Below are positions 26,929-36,310 of a stretch of DNA of 64,000 nt, one piece after another. The notes beneath the pieces are model-generated. The model did no database searches and was not told where the DNA came from. It saw nothing but the letters and a program-made list of their open reading frames with translations. The translations under genes and the position numbers were made by a program. How positions within the stretch are numbered: the stretch's first letter is position 1; every line of letters begins with the position of its first letter. The stretch is from PALSA-278 sp963760285. GTDB taxonomy: Bacteria; Acidobacteriota; Terriglobia; Acidiferrales; UBA7541. The stretch is taken from contig CAVXCI010000001.1 in the NCBI GenBank assembly GCA_963760285.1, positions 1,550,001 to 1,614,000 of the forward strand. Direction: 5' to 3'.

Positions 26929-27329
26929 TCGCCGTACTGATTTGCGTGGCGTCCCTGGCCGCCCTTTTGCACTTTTTCATATCCTATGCTCGCTCCCTGG
27001 TGGCCACCTACCGCCGAGTGGAGGTTTCCGAGCGCGTGCGCACTCTGGCCGAAGCGCAGAGCTCGGACGTAAGCGCGGACGAGTTTGCGCGTTTGCGCCA
27101 GTTGGTGGGGCTTTGCCCGGAGCGATCCGATGACCGTTTTGAGATTCAGGCCGTAGGCGCCTACTACGACTTGGTGACCGTTTGCGAGACCTTTTTCAAG
27201 TCCATCCCGGGGGCTTTGCGCCGTCTGGAACAAGAGCGCGTTGGCTGTTCGCATTTCGCGGCCGTCGCTCTGGAGCGGCGCATTGAGTACAGCCGCTCGT
27301 TATTGGAACACGGCGCCGGCGTTTCCTGA
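26925..27329 (+). CDS. Small membrane-anchored protein of unknown function
   Basis: 134 residues; starts by ATGA overlap with the 7-TM gene. One N-terminal helix (IAVLICVASLAALLHFFISY) is followed by an all-alpha cytoplasmic or periplasmic domain with heptad-like spacing (RVEVSERVRTLAEAQ, VGAYYDLVTVCETFF) and three Cys. No family recognised. Translational coupling suggests it forms a complex with the 7-TM protein. Confidence 0.68.
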   Translation: MIAVLICVASLAALLHFFISYARSLVATYRRVEVSERVRTLAEAQSSDVSADEFARLRQLVGLCPERSDDRFEIQAVGAYYDLVTVCETFFKSIPGALRRLEQERVGCSHFAAVALERRIEYSRSLLEHGAGVS

Positions 27330-27462
27330 TCGCGAGCCGGTTTGGGCGCGTTCGTTTTTCCCTCCTTTCTCACTCACCAGTGTGATTTGCGGCCATTATT
27401 TTCTGCCTGATACCATGATTCTGGGACTGCCCCGGCTTCTTCGGGGACAGTAGGTTTTTTTC

Positions 27463-28926
27463 GTGCGGCTACCAATTGAAAAACGGGTTTTGTCTGCCAT
27501 TCGCGAGGAGAAGCTCCTCCATCCGGGAGAGCGAGTCGGCGTGGCGGTTTCCGGTGGCGGCGATTCTGTGGGTTTGCTCCTTCTATTGGAGCACCTGCGC
27601 GACGAGTTGGGCATCGGTCTGGTGGTTCTGCATTTGAACCATCTGCTGCGCGGCGCGGAGTCGGACGCGGACGAAGATTTTGTTGCCGGCCTGGCCCGGA
27701 CGCGCGGATTGGAATTGATCGCCGAGCGTGTGGACGTTGCGGCATTGGCGCGTGCCAATCACTGGAATCTCGAAGATGCGGCGCGGCGCGCACGGTACGG
27801 CTTTTTCGAGCGCGTGGTGATGGAAGGCAACGCCGCGCGAGTGGCCGTTGCCCACACGTTGGATGATCAGGCTGAGACCGTGATGGCACGGCTGCTACGC
27901 GGCACAGGGTTGCGGGGTCTGTCCGGCATTCACGCTGTCCGTGGCGTGGTGGTTCGCCCGCTGCTGGGAATCCGGCGGCAGGACCTGCGGCAATACGCAG
28001 AGCGGCGCGGCGCTGAATGGCGCGAAGATGCGTCTAACAATGATGTAAGCCGCTTGCGAGCTCACATCCGGCGCGACCTTCTGCCCCGGATGGAAAGGGA
28101 TTATGCGCCAGGGGTGGCTGCACATTTGTCCGATTTGGCTGGGCAAGCTCAGAAAGAAGAGGTTTTTTGGACCGCTCTGGTGGACGGGGTATTTCGGCGG
28201 CTGATGAAACATACAGCGCATGGGGTGAAAGTGGCCGCCGTGGATTTGCTTGCGCCCCTGGGGTCTGATGCGGAACATCCTAGCTCAGGCGCGCAAGAGG
28301 CGCTGACCAGGCGGCTGATCCGAAAGGTGGCTGAGGAAGCATGTGGCGCGGGGAACTTTCCCGGCGCGCAACACGTCGAACATGTTATGAGGCTTGCCAG
28401 GGCGGGAAAAAGCGGGCAGGAACTCCAATTACCCCATGGCCTGAGAGTGGCCCGGGAATTTGACCGCATGGTTTTTTACCAGGCCGCGGAACGCGGCCAG
28501 CAGCCGTCCCGGGGGCGAGAGGCTTTTTCGTATGAATATGGAATTGACCTGCCGGCCAGCGGAACCGTGGATATTTCGGTTTCGGAAATCGCCTGTACCT
28601 ATTCCCTGAAAGTGATTGACTGGCTTGAAGCGGAGCGAGAAACTAGAGAAGCCAGCCAGGCAATCGACCTGGCTTCGTTGCACGCCCCGCTCATACTGCG
28701 CAATTGGCGCGCCGGCGACGCATATTGTCCGGCCGGTGGCAGGCGGCCAAGGAAAGTGTCGCGAATGTTGATGCTGCGGCGCATCCCGCTGGGGCAGCGA
28801 GATGGATGGCCGGTCTTGACCAGCGCAGGGGAAGTGGTTTGGGCCCGGGGATTGCCTCCGGCTCGGAAGGTGACGGCACGGGCGGACGCGCTCAGAGTTC
28901 TGTTGATCCAGGAGCAGAGGGCGTGA
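27463..28926 (+). CDS. tilS: tRNA(Ile)-lysidine synthase
   Basis: 487 residues, GTG start. The N-type ATP pyrophosphatase domain has the PP-loop VAVSGGGDSVGLLLLL (about residues 28-43), LNHLLRGAESDADE and AVAHTLDDQAETVMARLLRGTGLRGLSG, all typical of TilS. A C-terminal tRNA-binding domain contains LILRNWRAGDAYCPAGGRRPRKVS. It modifies C34 of the CAT-anticodon tRNA-Ile so that it reads AUA codons. It is followed by ftsH, the common bacterial order. Confidence 0.93.
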   Translation: MRLPIEKRVLSAIREEKLLHPGERVGVAVSGGGDSVGLLLLLEHLRDELGIGLVVLHLNHLLRGAESDADEDFVAGLARTRGLELIAERVDVAALARANHWNLEDAARRARYGFFERVVMEGNAARVAVAHTLDDQAETVMARLLRGTGLRGLSGIHAVRGVVVRPLLGIRRQDLRQYAERRGAEWREDASNNDVSRLRAHIRRDLLPRMERDYAPGVAAHLSDLAGQAQKEEVFWTALVDGVFRRLMKHTAHGVKVAAVDLLAPLGSDAEHPSSGAQEALTRRLIRKVAEEACGAGNFPGAQHVEHVMRLARAGKSGQELQLPHGLRVAREFDRMVFYQAAERGQQPSRGREAFSYEYGIDLPASGTVDISVSEIACTYSLKVIDWLEAERETREASQAIDLASLHAPLILRNWRAGDAYCPAGGRRPRKVSRMLMLRRIPLGQRDGWPVLTSAGEVVWARGLPPARKVTARADALRVLLIQEQRA

Positions 28927-28976
28927 TCCTCGTTCCCGCATACATTTCAGGAAATCAGGCATCTAAGGAAACTGCA

Positions 28977-29018
28977 ATGCAACTGGTGTACTGCCGTCGC
29001 GCGGTGGATGGAGCATGA
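28977..29018 (+). CDS. Possible 13-residue leader peptide overlapping ftsH start
   Basis: ATG at 28977 after AAGGAAACTGCA encodes MQLVYCRRAVDGA and stops at 29018, so its TGA overlaps the ftsH ATG (ATGA). The geometry would allow termination-reinitiation control of ftsH. It is very short and may be coincidental. Confidence 0.3.
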   Translation: MQLVYCRRAVDGA

Positions 29019-30970
29019 AGGTGAATTCGACGTTACGCACAATTTTGTTCTGGTTACTGATGATTCTGCTGGCCGTGGTGCTATGGAAGATGGCTTCCAC
29101 AGGCAGCCAGACTACGCATGAGCAGGAGCTCAGCTACACGGATTTCCTCGCGCAGGTGCAGTCCGGCAACGTCAGCGAGGTGACCATCTACCTGGGGCAA
29201 ATCAGCGCGGAAGTTCAAGGTGAGCTGCGCAACCCCAGCGGAAGCAAGTTCCGCGGCGTAACCATTCCTCAGCCCAATCTGCCGGACCTGACCAAACAGC
29301 TCCAGGAAAAAGGGGTGCGGCTGAACATCAAGGAAGTGACGCGTGCCGACTGGGTGAGTTTCCTGATGACCGCCGCGCCGCTGATTCTGGTGATCGCCTT
29401 CTGGATTTTCATGGCGAGGCAGATGCAGGCCGGTGGCAACAAGGCGATGAGCTTTGGGAAGTCGCGGGCGCGTCTGCTGACCGCGCAGCAGAAAAAGGCC
29501 ACCTTCAGGGATGTGGCGGGCATCGAAGAGGCCAAGGAAGAATTGCAGGAGATTATTGATTTCCTGCGCGATCCACAGAAATTCCAGCGGCTCGGCGGAC
29601 GCATACCCAAGGGCGTTCTGCTGGTGGGGCCGCCGGGAACCGGCAAGACTCTGCTGGCGCGGGCCATCGCCGGCGAAGCCAATGTTCCGTTCTTCTCCAT
29701 TTCCGGCTCGGATTTCGTGGAGATGTTTGTCGGCGTGGGCGCCAGCCGCGTGCGCGACCTGTTTGAGCAGGGCAAGAAAAATGCTCCCTGCATTATTTTC
29801 ATTGACGAAATTGACGCCGTGGGACGCCATCGCGGCGCAGGCCTGGGCGGCGGGCACGACGAACGCGAGCAGACGCTGAACGCGCTGCTGGTGGAAATGG
29901 ACGGTTTCGAGTCCAACGAAGGCGTGATTCTAATCGCCGCCACCAACCGGCCCGACGTGCTCGATCCGGCCTTGCTGCGGCCGGGGCGTTTTGACCGGCG
30001 CGTGGTGGTGCCTCGTCCGGACGTAAAGGGCCGCGAGGAAATTCTGCGCGTGCATTCGCGCAAGGTGCCTCTGTCCGAGGATGTGGATCTTTCCGTGCTC
30101 GCGCGCGGAACGCCGGGATTTTCCGGCGCCGACCTGGCTAATCTGATTAACGAAGGCGCGCTGTGGGCCGCGCGGCAAAACCGCAAGTTTGTGATCATGG
30201 CGGACTTTGAAATGGCCAAGGACAAAGTCCTGATGGGCGCCGAGCGCAGGTCCATGATCCTCTCCGACGAGGAGAAGAAGAATACCGCCTACCACGAAGC
30301 GGGGCATGCTTTGGTGGCGGCCATGACGCCGGGCGCCGACCCGCTGCACAAGGTGACCATTATTCCCCGCGGCATGGCGCTGGGCGTGACCATGCAGCTG
30401 CCCATTGACGACAAACACACCTACACAAAGGAATTTCTGGAGACGCAACTTGCGGTTCTGATGGGTGGCCGCGCGGCCGAAGAGATTTTCCTCAACCATC
30501 TCACCACTGGCGCCGGGAACGACATTGAGCGCGCCACGGAAATTGCCCGCCAGATGGTTTGCGAATGGGGTATGAGCACCCTGGGCCCGCTGACATTCGG
30601 CAAGAAGGAAGAAGCCATTTTCCTGGGCCGGGAAATTGCCCAGCATCGCGACTACTCCGAGGATACCGCCATCCGCATTGACGGCGAGGTCCGCGGAATT
30701 GTCACCTCCGCCTATGGCCGCGCGCGCAATCTCCTGGAAAGCAACCGTTCAGCTTTGGAAAGATTGGCGCAGGCGCTGCTGGACCGCGAAGTTCTGGAAG
30801 CCAGCGAAATCCGCCTGCTGATGGAAGGCAAGGAACTGCCCGAAAAGCCGATGCCCCCTCCATCGTCAACGCCACCACCCGTGCCCAGCCGCGACCCGCA
30901 ACCGTCGTTGCGGCCACAGCCGAGGCCGCTGCCCGGCATGGCCAAGGGCGAAAAGCCCGCGCCCGCCTAG
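29015..30970 (+). CDS. ftsH: ATP-dependent zinc metalloprotease FtsH
   Basis: 651 residues. Two N-terminal helices (about 10-25 and 117-136) flank a periplasmic segment; then an AAA+ module with Walker A GPPGTGKTLLARA, Walker B CIIFIDEIDAVG, and the SRH NRPDVLDPALLRPGRFDR; then the zinc protease site HEAGH near residue 428. The tail after residue 610 is Pro-rich. Membrane-bound quality-control protease that degrades misfolded membrane proteins and regulators. Confidence 0.96.
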   Translation: MKVNSTLRTILFWLLMILLAVVLWKMASTGSQTTHEQELSYTDFLAQVQSGNVSEVTIYLGQISAEVQGELRNPSGSKFRGVTIPQPNLPDLTKQLQEKGVRLNIKEVTRADWVSFLMTAAPLILVIAFWIFMARQMQAGGNKAMSFGKSRARLLTAQQKKATFRDVAGIEEAKEELQEIIDFLRDPQKFQRLGGRIPKGVLLVGPPGTGKTLLARAIAGEANVPFFSISGSDFVEMFVGVGASRVRDLFEQGKKNAPCIIFIDEIDAVGRHRGAGLGGGHDEREQTLNALLVEMDGFESNEGVILIAATNRPDVLDPALLRPGRFDRRVVVPRPDVKGREEILRVHSRKVPLSEDVDLSVLARGTPGFSGADLANLINEGALWAARQNRKFVIMADFEMAKDKVLMGAERRSMILSDEEKKNTAYHEAGHALVAAMTPGADPLHKVTIIPRGMALGVTMQLPIDDKHTYTKEFLETQLAVLMGGRAAEEIFLNHLTTGAGNDIERATEIARQMVCEWGMSTLGPLTFGKKEEAIFLGREIAQHRDYSEDTAIRIDGEVRGIVTSAYGRARNLLESNRSALERLAQALLDREVLEASEIRLLMEGKELPEKPMPPPSSTPPPVPSRDPQPSLRPQPRPLPGMAKGEKPAPA

Positions 30971-31083
30971 ATTTTCTCATCCAAGCGCCGAAAGACGCCG
31001 CGCCCGCCAAATTTTTCCCCTACTCGTTTATAAGTATACCCATTGTGGCGAGACCGGGTGCCTGAGTGTGCCCCGGTCTGTCG

Positions 31084-31089
31084 TACAAT
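31084..31089 (+). promoter_or_regulatory. -10-like hexamer TACAAT six bases before a start codon
   Basis: TACAAT at 31084-31089 ends six bases before the ATG at 31096, with CTGAGT 16 bases upstream as a weak -35. Transcription would begin at or next to the A of ATG, implying a leaderless mRNA. Confidence 0.45.
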
Positions 31090-31095
31090 AGGCGC

Positions 31096-31404
31096 ATGGC
31101 TCGCAAAGATATTCCAGCCACCTTCGATCTGGAATGCCCCTGCTGCGGGGCAAAGCTCACCGTGGACGCCGAGCTGGGCGTGGTGCTCTCCCATGTCGCC
31201 TCCAAAGCGCCCCCTTCCGTGGATTTGGACGATACCGCGCGCATGTTGCGCGAGCAGCGTGAGCGTGTGGAAGAAAAATTCCGCCAGTCCGTGGAAGCGG
31301 AGAAAATTAAGGAAGACGTTCTGGAGAAAAAATTCGCCGAAGGGTTGCGGCGCGCGAAAGATGCCCCGGTGGAAAAGCCGCTGCGCGATTTCGATCTGGA
31401 CTGA
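31096..31404 (+). CDS. Small CPCC zinc-ribbon / coiled-coil protein
   Basis: 102 residues. LECPCCGAKLTVDAE is a half zinc-ribbon motif with only one Cys cluster, so metal binding would need a dimer. Residues 45-85 form a charged coiled coil (LREQRERVEEKFRQSVEAEKIKEDVLEKKF). No family recognised. It sits between ftsH and folP with no overlap. Confidence 0.7.
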   Translation: MARKDIPATFDLECPCCGAKLTVDAELGVVLSHVASKAPPSVDLDDTARMLREQRERVEEKFRQSVEAEKIKEDVLEKKFAEGLRRAKDAPVEKPLRDFDLD

Positions 31405-31456
31405 GCGCGTCTAATAGCGATTTAGCCGGCAGTTCCTGATTATCCATGGAGAGTTC

Positions 31457-32341
31457 ATGTCCCTGGCTGTGCGCAAGGAGTATCAATGGAGGCTGGCCCG
31501 GCACATGCTGGTGCTGGGCAAGCGGACCATTGTGATGGGCGTGCTGAACGTCACGCCGGACAGTTTTTCGGACGGTGGAGTTTACGTCCGCCCCGAAGTG
31601 GCCGTCGAACGCGCCCTGGCCATGCAGGATGCCGGCGCGGACATTCTGGACATTGGAGGCGAATCCACGCGGCCGGGATCGAACGGAGTGGCCGCCGACG
31701 AGGAATTACGGCGCGTGCTGCCCGTTCTGGAAAGCCTGCGCGGAAAGCTGCGCATCCCTGTTTCCATTGACACCACCAAGGCGGCGGTGGCCGACGCCGC
31801 GGGGGAAGCGGGCGCGGAAATTGTGAACGACGTAACCGCGCTGGCCGGCGACCCAGGCATGGCGCGGGTGGTGTGGCGCCGTCGCATGGGCGTGATCTTG
31901 ATGCACATGCGCGGCAACCCTCGAAACATGCAGAAAATGGCCTTCGCGCCGCATGTGCTGCCGGATGTACGCAAAGGACTAGGCGAAGCGGTGAAGCGCG
32001 CCGAGAAAGCCGGAATTCACCGCTCGAAAATCATTCTCGATCCGGGCATCGGATTCGGGAAGAGTTTTCAGCAGAACTTCGAATTAATTGTCAATCTACC
32101 GGTGTTGGCGAAAATGGATTTCCCGCTGCTGGTGGGTGCGTCGCGAAAGATGTTCATAGGGGAAGCGCTGGGAGGTGCTGCGCCGGAAAAGCGTGTGTGG
32201 GGTACTGCGGCTGCGGTAACGGCCAGCATTCTGGCGGGCGCGCACATTGTGCGCGTTCACGATACGGCGGAAATGGCCCAGGTGGCGCGCGTGGCTGATG
32301 AAGTGCTCGCTGCCGGGGATGGCGCGGGCAAGAAAAAGTGA
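31457..32341 (+). CDS. folP: Dihydropteroate synthase
   Basis: 294 residues with the family motifs VMGVLNVTPDSFSDGG (pyrophosphate site), DIGGESTRPGS, SIDTTKAAVADAA, ILDPGIGFGKSFQQN and VGASRKMFIG. Makes dihydropteroate from p-aminobenzoate and the pterin diphosphate (folate pathway, sulfonamide target). Confidence 0.95.
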   Translation: MSLAVRKEYQWRLARHMLVLGKRTIVMGVLNVTPDSFSDGGVYVRPEVAVERALAMQDAGADILDIGGESTRPGSNGVAADEELRRVLPVLESLRGKLRIPVSIDTTKAAVADAAGEAGAEIVNDVTALAGDPGMARVVWRRRMGVILMHMRGNPRNMQKMAFAPHVLPDVRKGLGEAVKRAEKAGIHRSKIILDPGIGFGKSFQQNFELIVNLPVLAKMDFPLLVGASRKMFIGEALGGAAPEKRVWGTAAAVTASILAGAHIVRVHDTAEMAQVARVADEVLAAGDGAGKKK

Positions 32342-32435
32342 AGAAACCATCGGTTTATGTGTGCGGCGTTTTTCGGCGTCCGCCTCTCAAGTAATCTGCC
32401 CAATCAGGATGATTTCCTGGGTATGGAGTGAAAAG

Positions 32436-34016
32436 ATGAAGCATAAATCGCCGCGAAGTCTTCAGCTGACAGTGTTATGCGGCATTCTGTTGATGCTGGC
32501 TCCGGAGGTGCTCGCGCAGGGACAAAACCCCATGCCACCGCAGCAGGGCGTATTCAATCCTCCGGTGTTGAAGGGCGAAGGCGGATGTTCGCCCACGGCC
32601 AGTTGCGCGGACCTGGCGCCGGAAATGATTCGTAATGCCCTGGGAAAATCGCCGCTGGAAGAAAACTTGCGGCAGCTTGCTGATGGGATTGGCGGCCGCG
32701 TCTCGGGATCGCCCAGCGCGGCGAAGGCCGCTCTCTGGGCCGTGGAGGCCTTCCGGCAGGCTGGCGTGGATGAAGTTCACACCGAAAAGTTCACGCTGCC
32801 CCACGGATGGACGGAAGGCGCCACCAGCATGAACGTGCTCGCGCCGGAAAACTATCCCGTGCGGCTGGTTTCCACGCCGTGGTCGCCAGCGACGCCCGCG
32901 GGCGGAATCACTGCTGAAGTGGTGGACGTCGGAACAGGCGACAATGCGGACTTTGCCAAAGCCGGCGTGGCGGTGAAAGGCTCAATCGTCCTCGTTCACA
33001 CTGGCGTGCTGATAACGTTCCAGCAACTCGCCGCGGAATATTTAGACGGCCCGGAGATTGTTCGCAACGCACAGAGGGCCGGCGCCGTGGCGATTCTGTG
33101 GATGTCCACTCGTCCCAATCGTCTGCTCTATCGCCACATCCTTGCATGGGGCGGAAATTTGGAGCCGCTGCCCCAGGCCATCGTGGCCCGCGAAGATGCA
33201 GAGCGCATGGCGCGTTTCCTGGCGCATAAGCAGGCCGTGCGCGTCCAACTGGACATGCCCAATCGCGTCACCGGGCCGGTGGAATCGGAAAACGTGGTGG
33301 CGGTGATTCGCGGGAGGGAAAAACCGGACGAATTTGTTTTGCTCGGGGCGCACCTGGATTCCTGGGAACTGGGCACGGGCGCGTTGGACAATGGCTGCAA
33401 CGCCGCGATGGTTATTGATGCCGCGCGAGTGATTCATTCCACGGGAACAATTCCCCGGCGGTCCATTCGTTTCGTCCTGTTCACCGGCGAAGAGCAGGGC
33501 ATGGTCGGTTCGGAAGCCTACTCCCATGCCCACCAGGCGGAGATGGATAAAATGATCGCCGCCGTCGTGTTTGACGCTGGCTCCGGCAAGGCCACGGGTT
33601 ACGAAGTTAGCGGACGGAAAGACATCGTGGATGGCTTGCGCGAGGACTTGAAGCCCGCGCAGCAACTTGACGCGGGCGACATCAGTTTGGATGCCGAGAT
33701 GGGAACCGACAATTTCGATTTCCTGCTGGAGGGTGTGCCGACGCTGGTGGCGGAGCAGGAGCCTGCCAACTACATGCTGAATTATCATGCGGAGTCGGAC
33801 ACCTTCGACAAAGTGGACATCGCGCAGTTGAAGAAAAACGAGGCGCTGGCGGTGGTGACGGTGTATGCCCTTGCTGACGCTCCAGATCGCCTGGGCAAGC
33901 GGCAATCCCGCGCGGAAATCCAGCAGCTCCTCAAAGACACAGGACTGGACGTCCAGATGCAAACCGTGGATATCCTGTCGAGTTGGCAAGACGGAAGCCG
34001 CGGCCGGCCGCAATAA
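32436..34016 (+). CDS. Secreted M28-family metallopeptidase
   Basis: 526 residues from the ATG at 32436 (GGAG seven bases upstream). Signal peptide LTVLCGILLMLAPEVLA. After a PA-like insert, the M28 site is complete: GAHLDSWELGTGALDNG (His and bridging Asp), FTGEEQGMVGSEAY (catalytic Glu pair), VVFDAGSG (Asp) and NYHAESDTFDKVD (His). Zinc-dependent amino- or carboxypeptidase, periplasmic or secreted. Confidence 0.9.
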   Translation: MKHKSPRSLQLTVLCGILLMLAPEVLAQGQNPMPPQQGVFNPPVLKGEGGCSPTASCADLAPEMIRNALGKSPLEENLRQLADGIGGRVSGSPSAAKAALWAVEAFRQAGVDEVHTEKFTLPHGWTEGATSMNVLAPENYPVRLVSTPWSPATPAGGITAEVVDVGTGDNADFAKAGVAVKGSIVLVHTGVLITFQQLAAEYLDGPEIVRNAQRAGAVAILWMSTRPNRLLYRHILAWGGNLEPLPQAIVAREDAERMARFLAHKQAVRVQLDMPNRVTGPVESENVVAVIRGREKPDEFVLLGAHLDSWELGTGALDNGCNAAMVIDAARVIHSTGTIPRRSIRFVLFTGEEQGMVGSEAYSHAHQAEMDKMIAAVVFDAGSGKATGYEVSGRKDIVDGLREDLKPAQQLDAGDISLDAEMGTDNFDFLLEGVPTLVAEQEPANYMLNYHAESDTFDKVDIAQLKKNEALAVVTVYALADAPDRLGKRQSRAEIQQLLKDTGLDVQMQTVDILSSWQDGSRGRPQ

Positions 34017-34069
34017 CGATCTTGCTCCGCGCCTGCGGAAGCTGAAAAGACCGGCCTCCCCCGAAGGGC

Positions 34070-34075
34070 TATAAT
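34070..34075 (+). promoter_or_regulatory. -10-like hexamer TATAAT seven bases before ruvX
   Basis: A perfect TATAAT at 34070-34075 ends seven bases before the ruvX ATG at 34083, and no Shine-Dalgarno sequence fits between them. A clear -35 was not found. Suggests leaderless transcription. Confidence 0.5.
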
Positions 34076-34082
34076 CAAGACA

Positions 34083-34610
34083 ATGTCTGATTTGCCTGCA
34101 AGAGAAAAACCGGCTGCCGCGGTTTCCGGGGCGCGCGGAGGCAACGCCACGCGCATTCTCGCGCTGGATTATGGACAGCGGCGCATTGGCATGGCCATTT
34201 CCGATGAGTTGCGCATGACCGCCCAGCCACTGGGCATTCTGGAGCGCACCAACCGGCGCAATGATCTGCGGCGGCTTCGCGAAATTGTTCGGCGGCACGG
34301 CGTTCAGTTGATTGTGGTGGGGCACCCGCTGCGGTTGGATGGAACAGTGGGCGAGATGGCCGATGAAGCGGCGCGTTTCGCGCATCGGCTGGCGCGCGAA
34401 CTGGGAGTGGAAGTAAGGTTGGCGGATGAGCGGCTAACGAGTTGGGAAGCGGGAAAATTGCTGCGTCCCGGGACAAAGGGCGGCACGGGCCGCCGAAGGG
34501 AAGATGACGACGTGGCCGCTGCTGTCCTTCTGCGGGATTTTCTGAGCCGCGCGGCGGGAACGGATGAGAACGGCGATCCCTCCCCGCGCAAGGCGGCGCG
34601 CCAAGCCTGA
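34083..34610 (+). CDS. ruvX: RuvX/YqgF-family nuclease (pre-16S rRNA processing)
   Basis: 175 residues: ILALDYGQRRIGMAISD (first catalytic Asp), IVVGHPLRLDG, VRLADERLTS (Glu) and DDDVAAAVLLRDFL (second Asp). An RNase H-fold nuclease thought to mature the 5' end of 16S rRNA. The last codon overlaps the mltG start (TGATG). Confidence 0.9.
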   Translation: MSDLPAREKPAAAVSGARGGNATRILALDYGQRRIGMAISDELRMTAQPLGILERTNRRNDLRRLREIVRRHGVQLIVVGHPLRLDGTVGEMADEAARFAHRLARELGVEVRLADERLTSWEAGKLLRPGTKGGTGRRREDDDVAAAVLLRDFLSRAAGTDENGDPSPRKAARQA

Positions 34611-35719
34611 TGCGCCGACTGGGCCTGGCAGTTTTCTTTCTGTTGATTTGTGCCGCCAGCGCGCTGGGTACGTGGACTGCGCTCGAGATTCGTCATCCCT
34701 ATCGTGGCTACGCCGGCCAGCAGATTTTTGTCGACATTCCCGGCGGCGCATCGCGGCACGCCATCGCCCGGCGGCTGGCCAAAGCGGGTGTGGTGCCCAA
34801 CTGGCTGCCGTTTGAAATTTACAGCTTGTGGCATCGCCGGCATCCGCTGGAGGCCGGTGAATACCTCTTTGACCGTGCGCAGACTCCGCGGGAAGTTTTC
34901 TGGAAGATTGCTTCGGGCCGCGTGTATGTCCGCACCATCACCATACCGGAAGGCTGGACCATGTTTGATATTGCCGCGGCGCTGCAGCGCGAAGGGATCG
35001 CCTCGCGGGACGATTTTCTGGCCGCGACCAGGGAAGGCACGCTGATTCACGATCTGGCGCCCCATGCCACCACTCTCGAGGGTTATCTATTCCCTGCGAC
35101 GTATGAATTCACCCGCCAGCAGACTGCCCAGGACATGGCTACCGCCATGGTGGCCAAGTTTCGCAAGGAATGGACCGCGCTGGAAGTGGCCACACCGGCG
35201 GGAAATTATCCGCCGAACAACTCCGGCGGAACGGCATCGAGAACTACCGGTCCTAGCACTGAAGATATAGTCACGATGGCGTCGCTGATAGAGCGCGAAA
35301 CACCGCAGGCCCAAGAGCGCGCGCTGGTAGCCAGCGTTTTCTACAATAGGCTGGCGCAAGGACTGCCATTGCAATGCGATCCCACGGTGCAGTATGCACT
35401 GCTTCTCGCGGGATGGCCCACGCGGGAATTGACGCAGCGGGATTTACAGGTCAATTCGCCCTACAATACCTATATGCATACCGGTCTGCCTCCGGGGCCG
35501 ATTGCCAATCCCGGGCTGGCCGCGCTGCAGGCAGCGCTTTTTCCGGCGCGGACAAACTATCTGTATTTTGTCGCCAATGTGGAAGGTGGCCATTTTTTCA
35601 GCAGCACGCTGGCGGAGCACCAACGAAACGTGGCGATTTATCACCGGCGGCTGGCGGGCGAGACGGACATGGCGCCCGCCGCTCCGACGCACCACCGTAA
35701 ACATAGGGGGCAGGGATGA
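34610..35719 (+). CDS. mltG: Endolytic murein transglycosylase MltG
   Basis: 369 residues: N-terminal membrane helix (LAVFFLLICAASALG), LysM-like domain (VRTITIPEGWTMFDIAAALQ), and the YceG core with TLEGYLFPATYEF, the catalytic Glu in ASLIERETPQ, LPLQCDPTVQYAL and SPYNTYMHTGLPPGPIANPG. Cuts nascent glycan strands at the inner membrane. ruvX-mltG pairing is common. A Ser/Gly/Thr-rich insert near residues 198-215 is unusual. Confidence 0.92.
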   Translation: MRRLGLAVFFLLICAASALGTWTALEIRHPYRGYAGQQIFVDIPGGASRHAIARRLAKAGVVPNWLPFEIYSLWHRRHPLEAGEYLFDRAQTPREVFWKIASGRVYVRTITIPEGWTMFDIAAALQREGIASRDDFLAATREGTLIHDLAPHATTLEGYLFPATYEFTRQQTAQDMATAMVAKFRKEWTALEVATPAGNYPPNNSGGTASRTTGPSTEDIVTMASLIERETPQAQERALVASVFYNRLAQGLPLQCDPTVQYALLLAGWPTRELTQRDLQVNSPYNTYMHTGLPPGPIANPGLAALQAALFPARTNYLYFVANVEGGHFFSSTLAEHQRNVAIYHRRLAGETDMAPAAPTHHRKHRGQG

Positions 35720-36306
35720 CCAAGGCGTCCAAGACAAAACCGCCGAGCACCAGAGCCGAGCCGTCGAGGAAGAAGGAAATTCTCGCCATCGCGCGGGATA
35801 TGGGCGCCAAGCGCTACTCTTCTCCGGAGATCGAACAGATCCGGCGGCAACTGATTGTGCGCCTCGGTCCTGCGGGAAAAACTTCCGGCGATTATATCGC
35901 CTCCGTGCTTTCCGACGCCGGCCTTCCCGTGTCGTTGGCGCATCACGTGGACGAGATGCTGCAATATGATCACGAACTGCACGACCTGTTGCATTTTTCC
36001 ACTTTCGGCGAAGCGGAGATGTGCATCATCCGGCTCGACGAACTCATGCGGAAGTTTCGCGCCGAGGATGGCAAGAGCATGGAGGAGTATCTGCGCGAGG
36101 TGGCCCTGCTGGGCCGCCGCCGCGCGGAAATGATTGCGCGCAACCGCACCGTGGACCCGGCCAAGCGGGCGGAGAAGGAAGAGATTGCTCATTGGTTCGC
36201 CGTGTGGCTGGAAACGCCGGACGCATTCTTCGACTGGCTGGAACTCCGCAAGCAGTCGCCGGAATTCCGGGAAAAATTCGGGCAGGTAGTTGACGAAGAG
36301 GTTTAA
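35716..36306 (+). CDS. Conserved-type hypothetical protein, alpha-helical
   Basis: 196 residues, overlapping mltG by four bases (ATGA). Basic disordered N-terminus, then predicted helices (EQIRRQLIVRLG, MEEYLREVALLGRRRAEMIARNRTV, WFAVWLETPDAFFDWLELRK). No catalytic motif. I do not recognise a family; the operon suggests a role near cell-wall or ribosome maturation, which is weak inference. Confidence 0.62.
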   Translation: MTKASKTKPPSTRAEPSRKKEILAIARDMGAKRYSSPEIEQIRRQLIVRLGPAGKTSGDYIASVLSDAGLPVSLAHHVDEMLQYDHELHDLLHFSTFGEAEMCIIRLDELMRKFRAEDGKSMEEYLREVALLGRRRAEMIARNRTVDPAKRAEKEEIAHWFAVWLETPDAFFDWLELRKQSPEFREKFGQVVDEEV

Positions 36307-36310
36307 CTCC

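Noticed and set aside
33042..34385. Long minus-strand frame opposite the M28 peptidase and ruvX
   Set aside because: Antisense to two genes with complete motifs on the plus strand.
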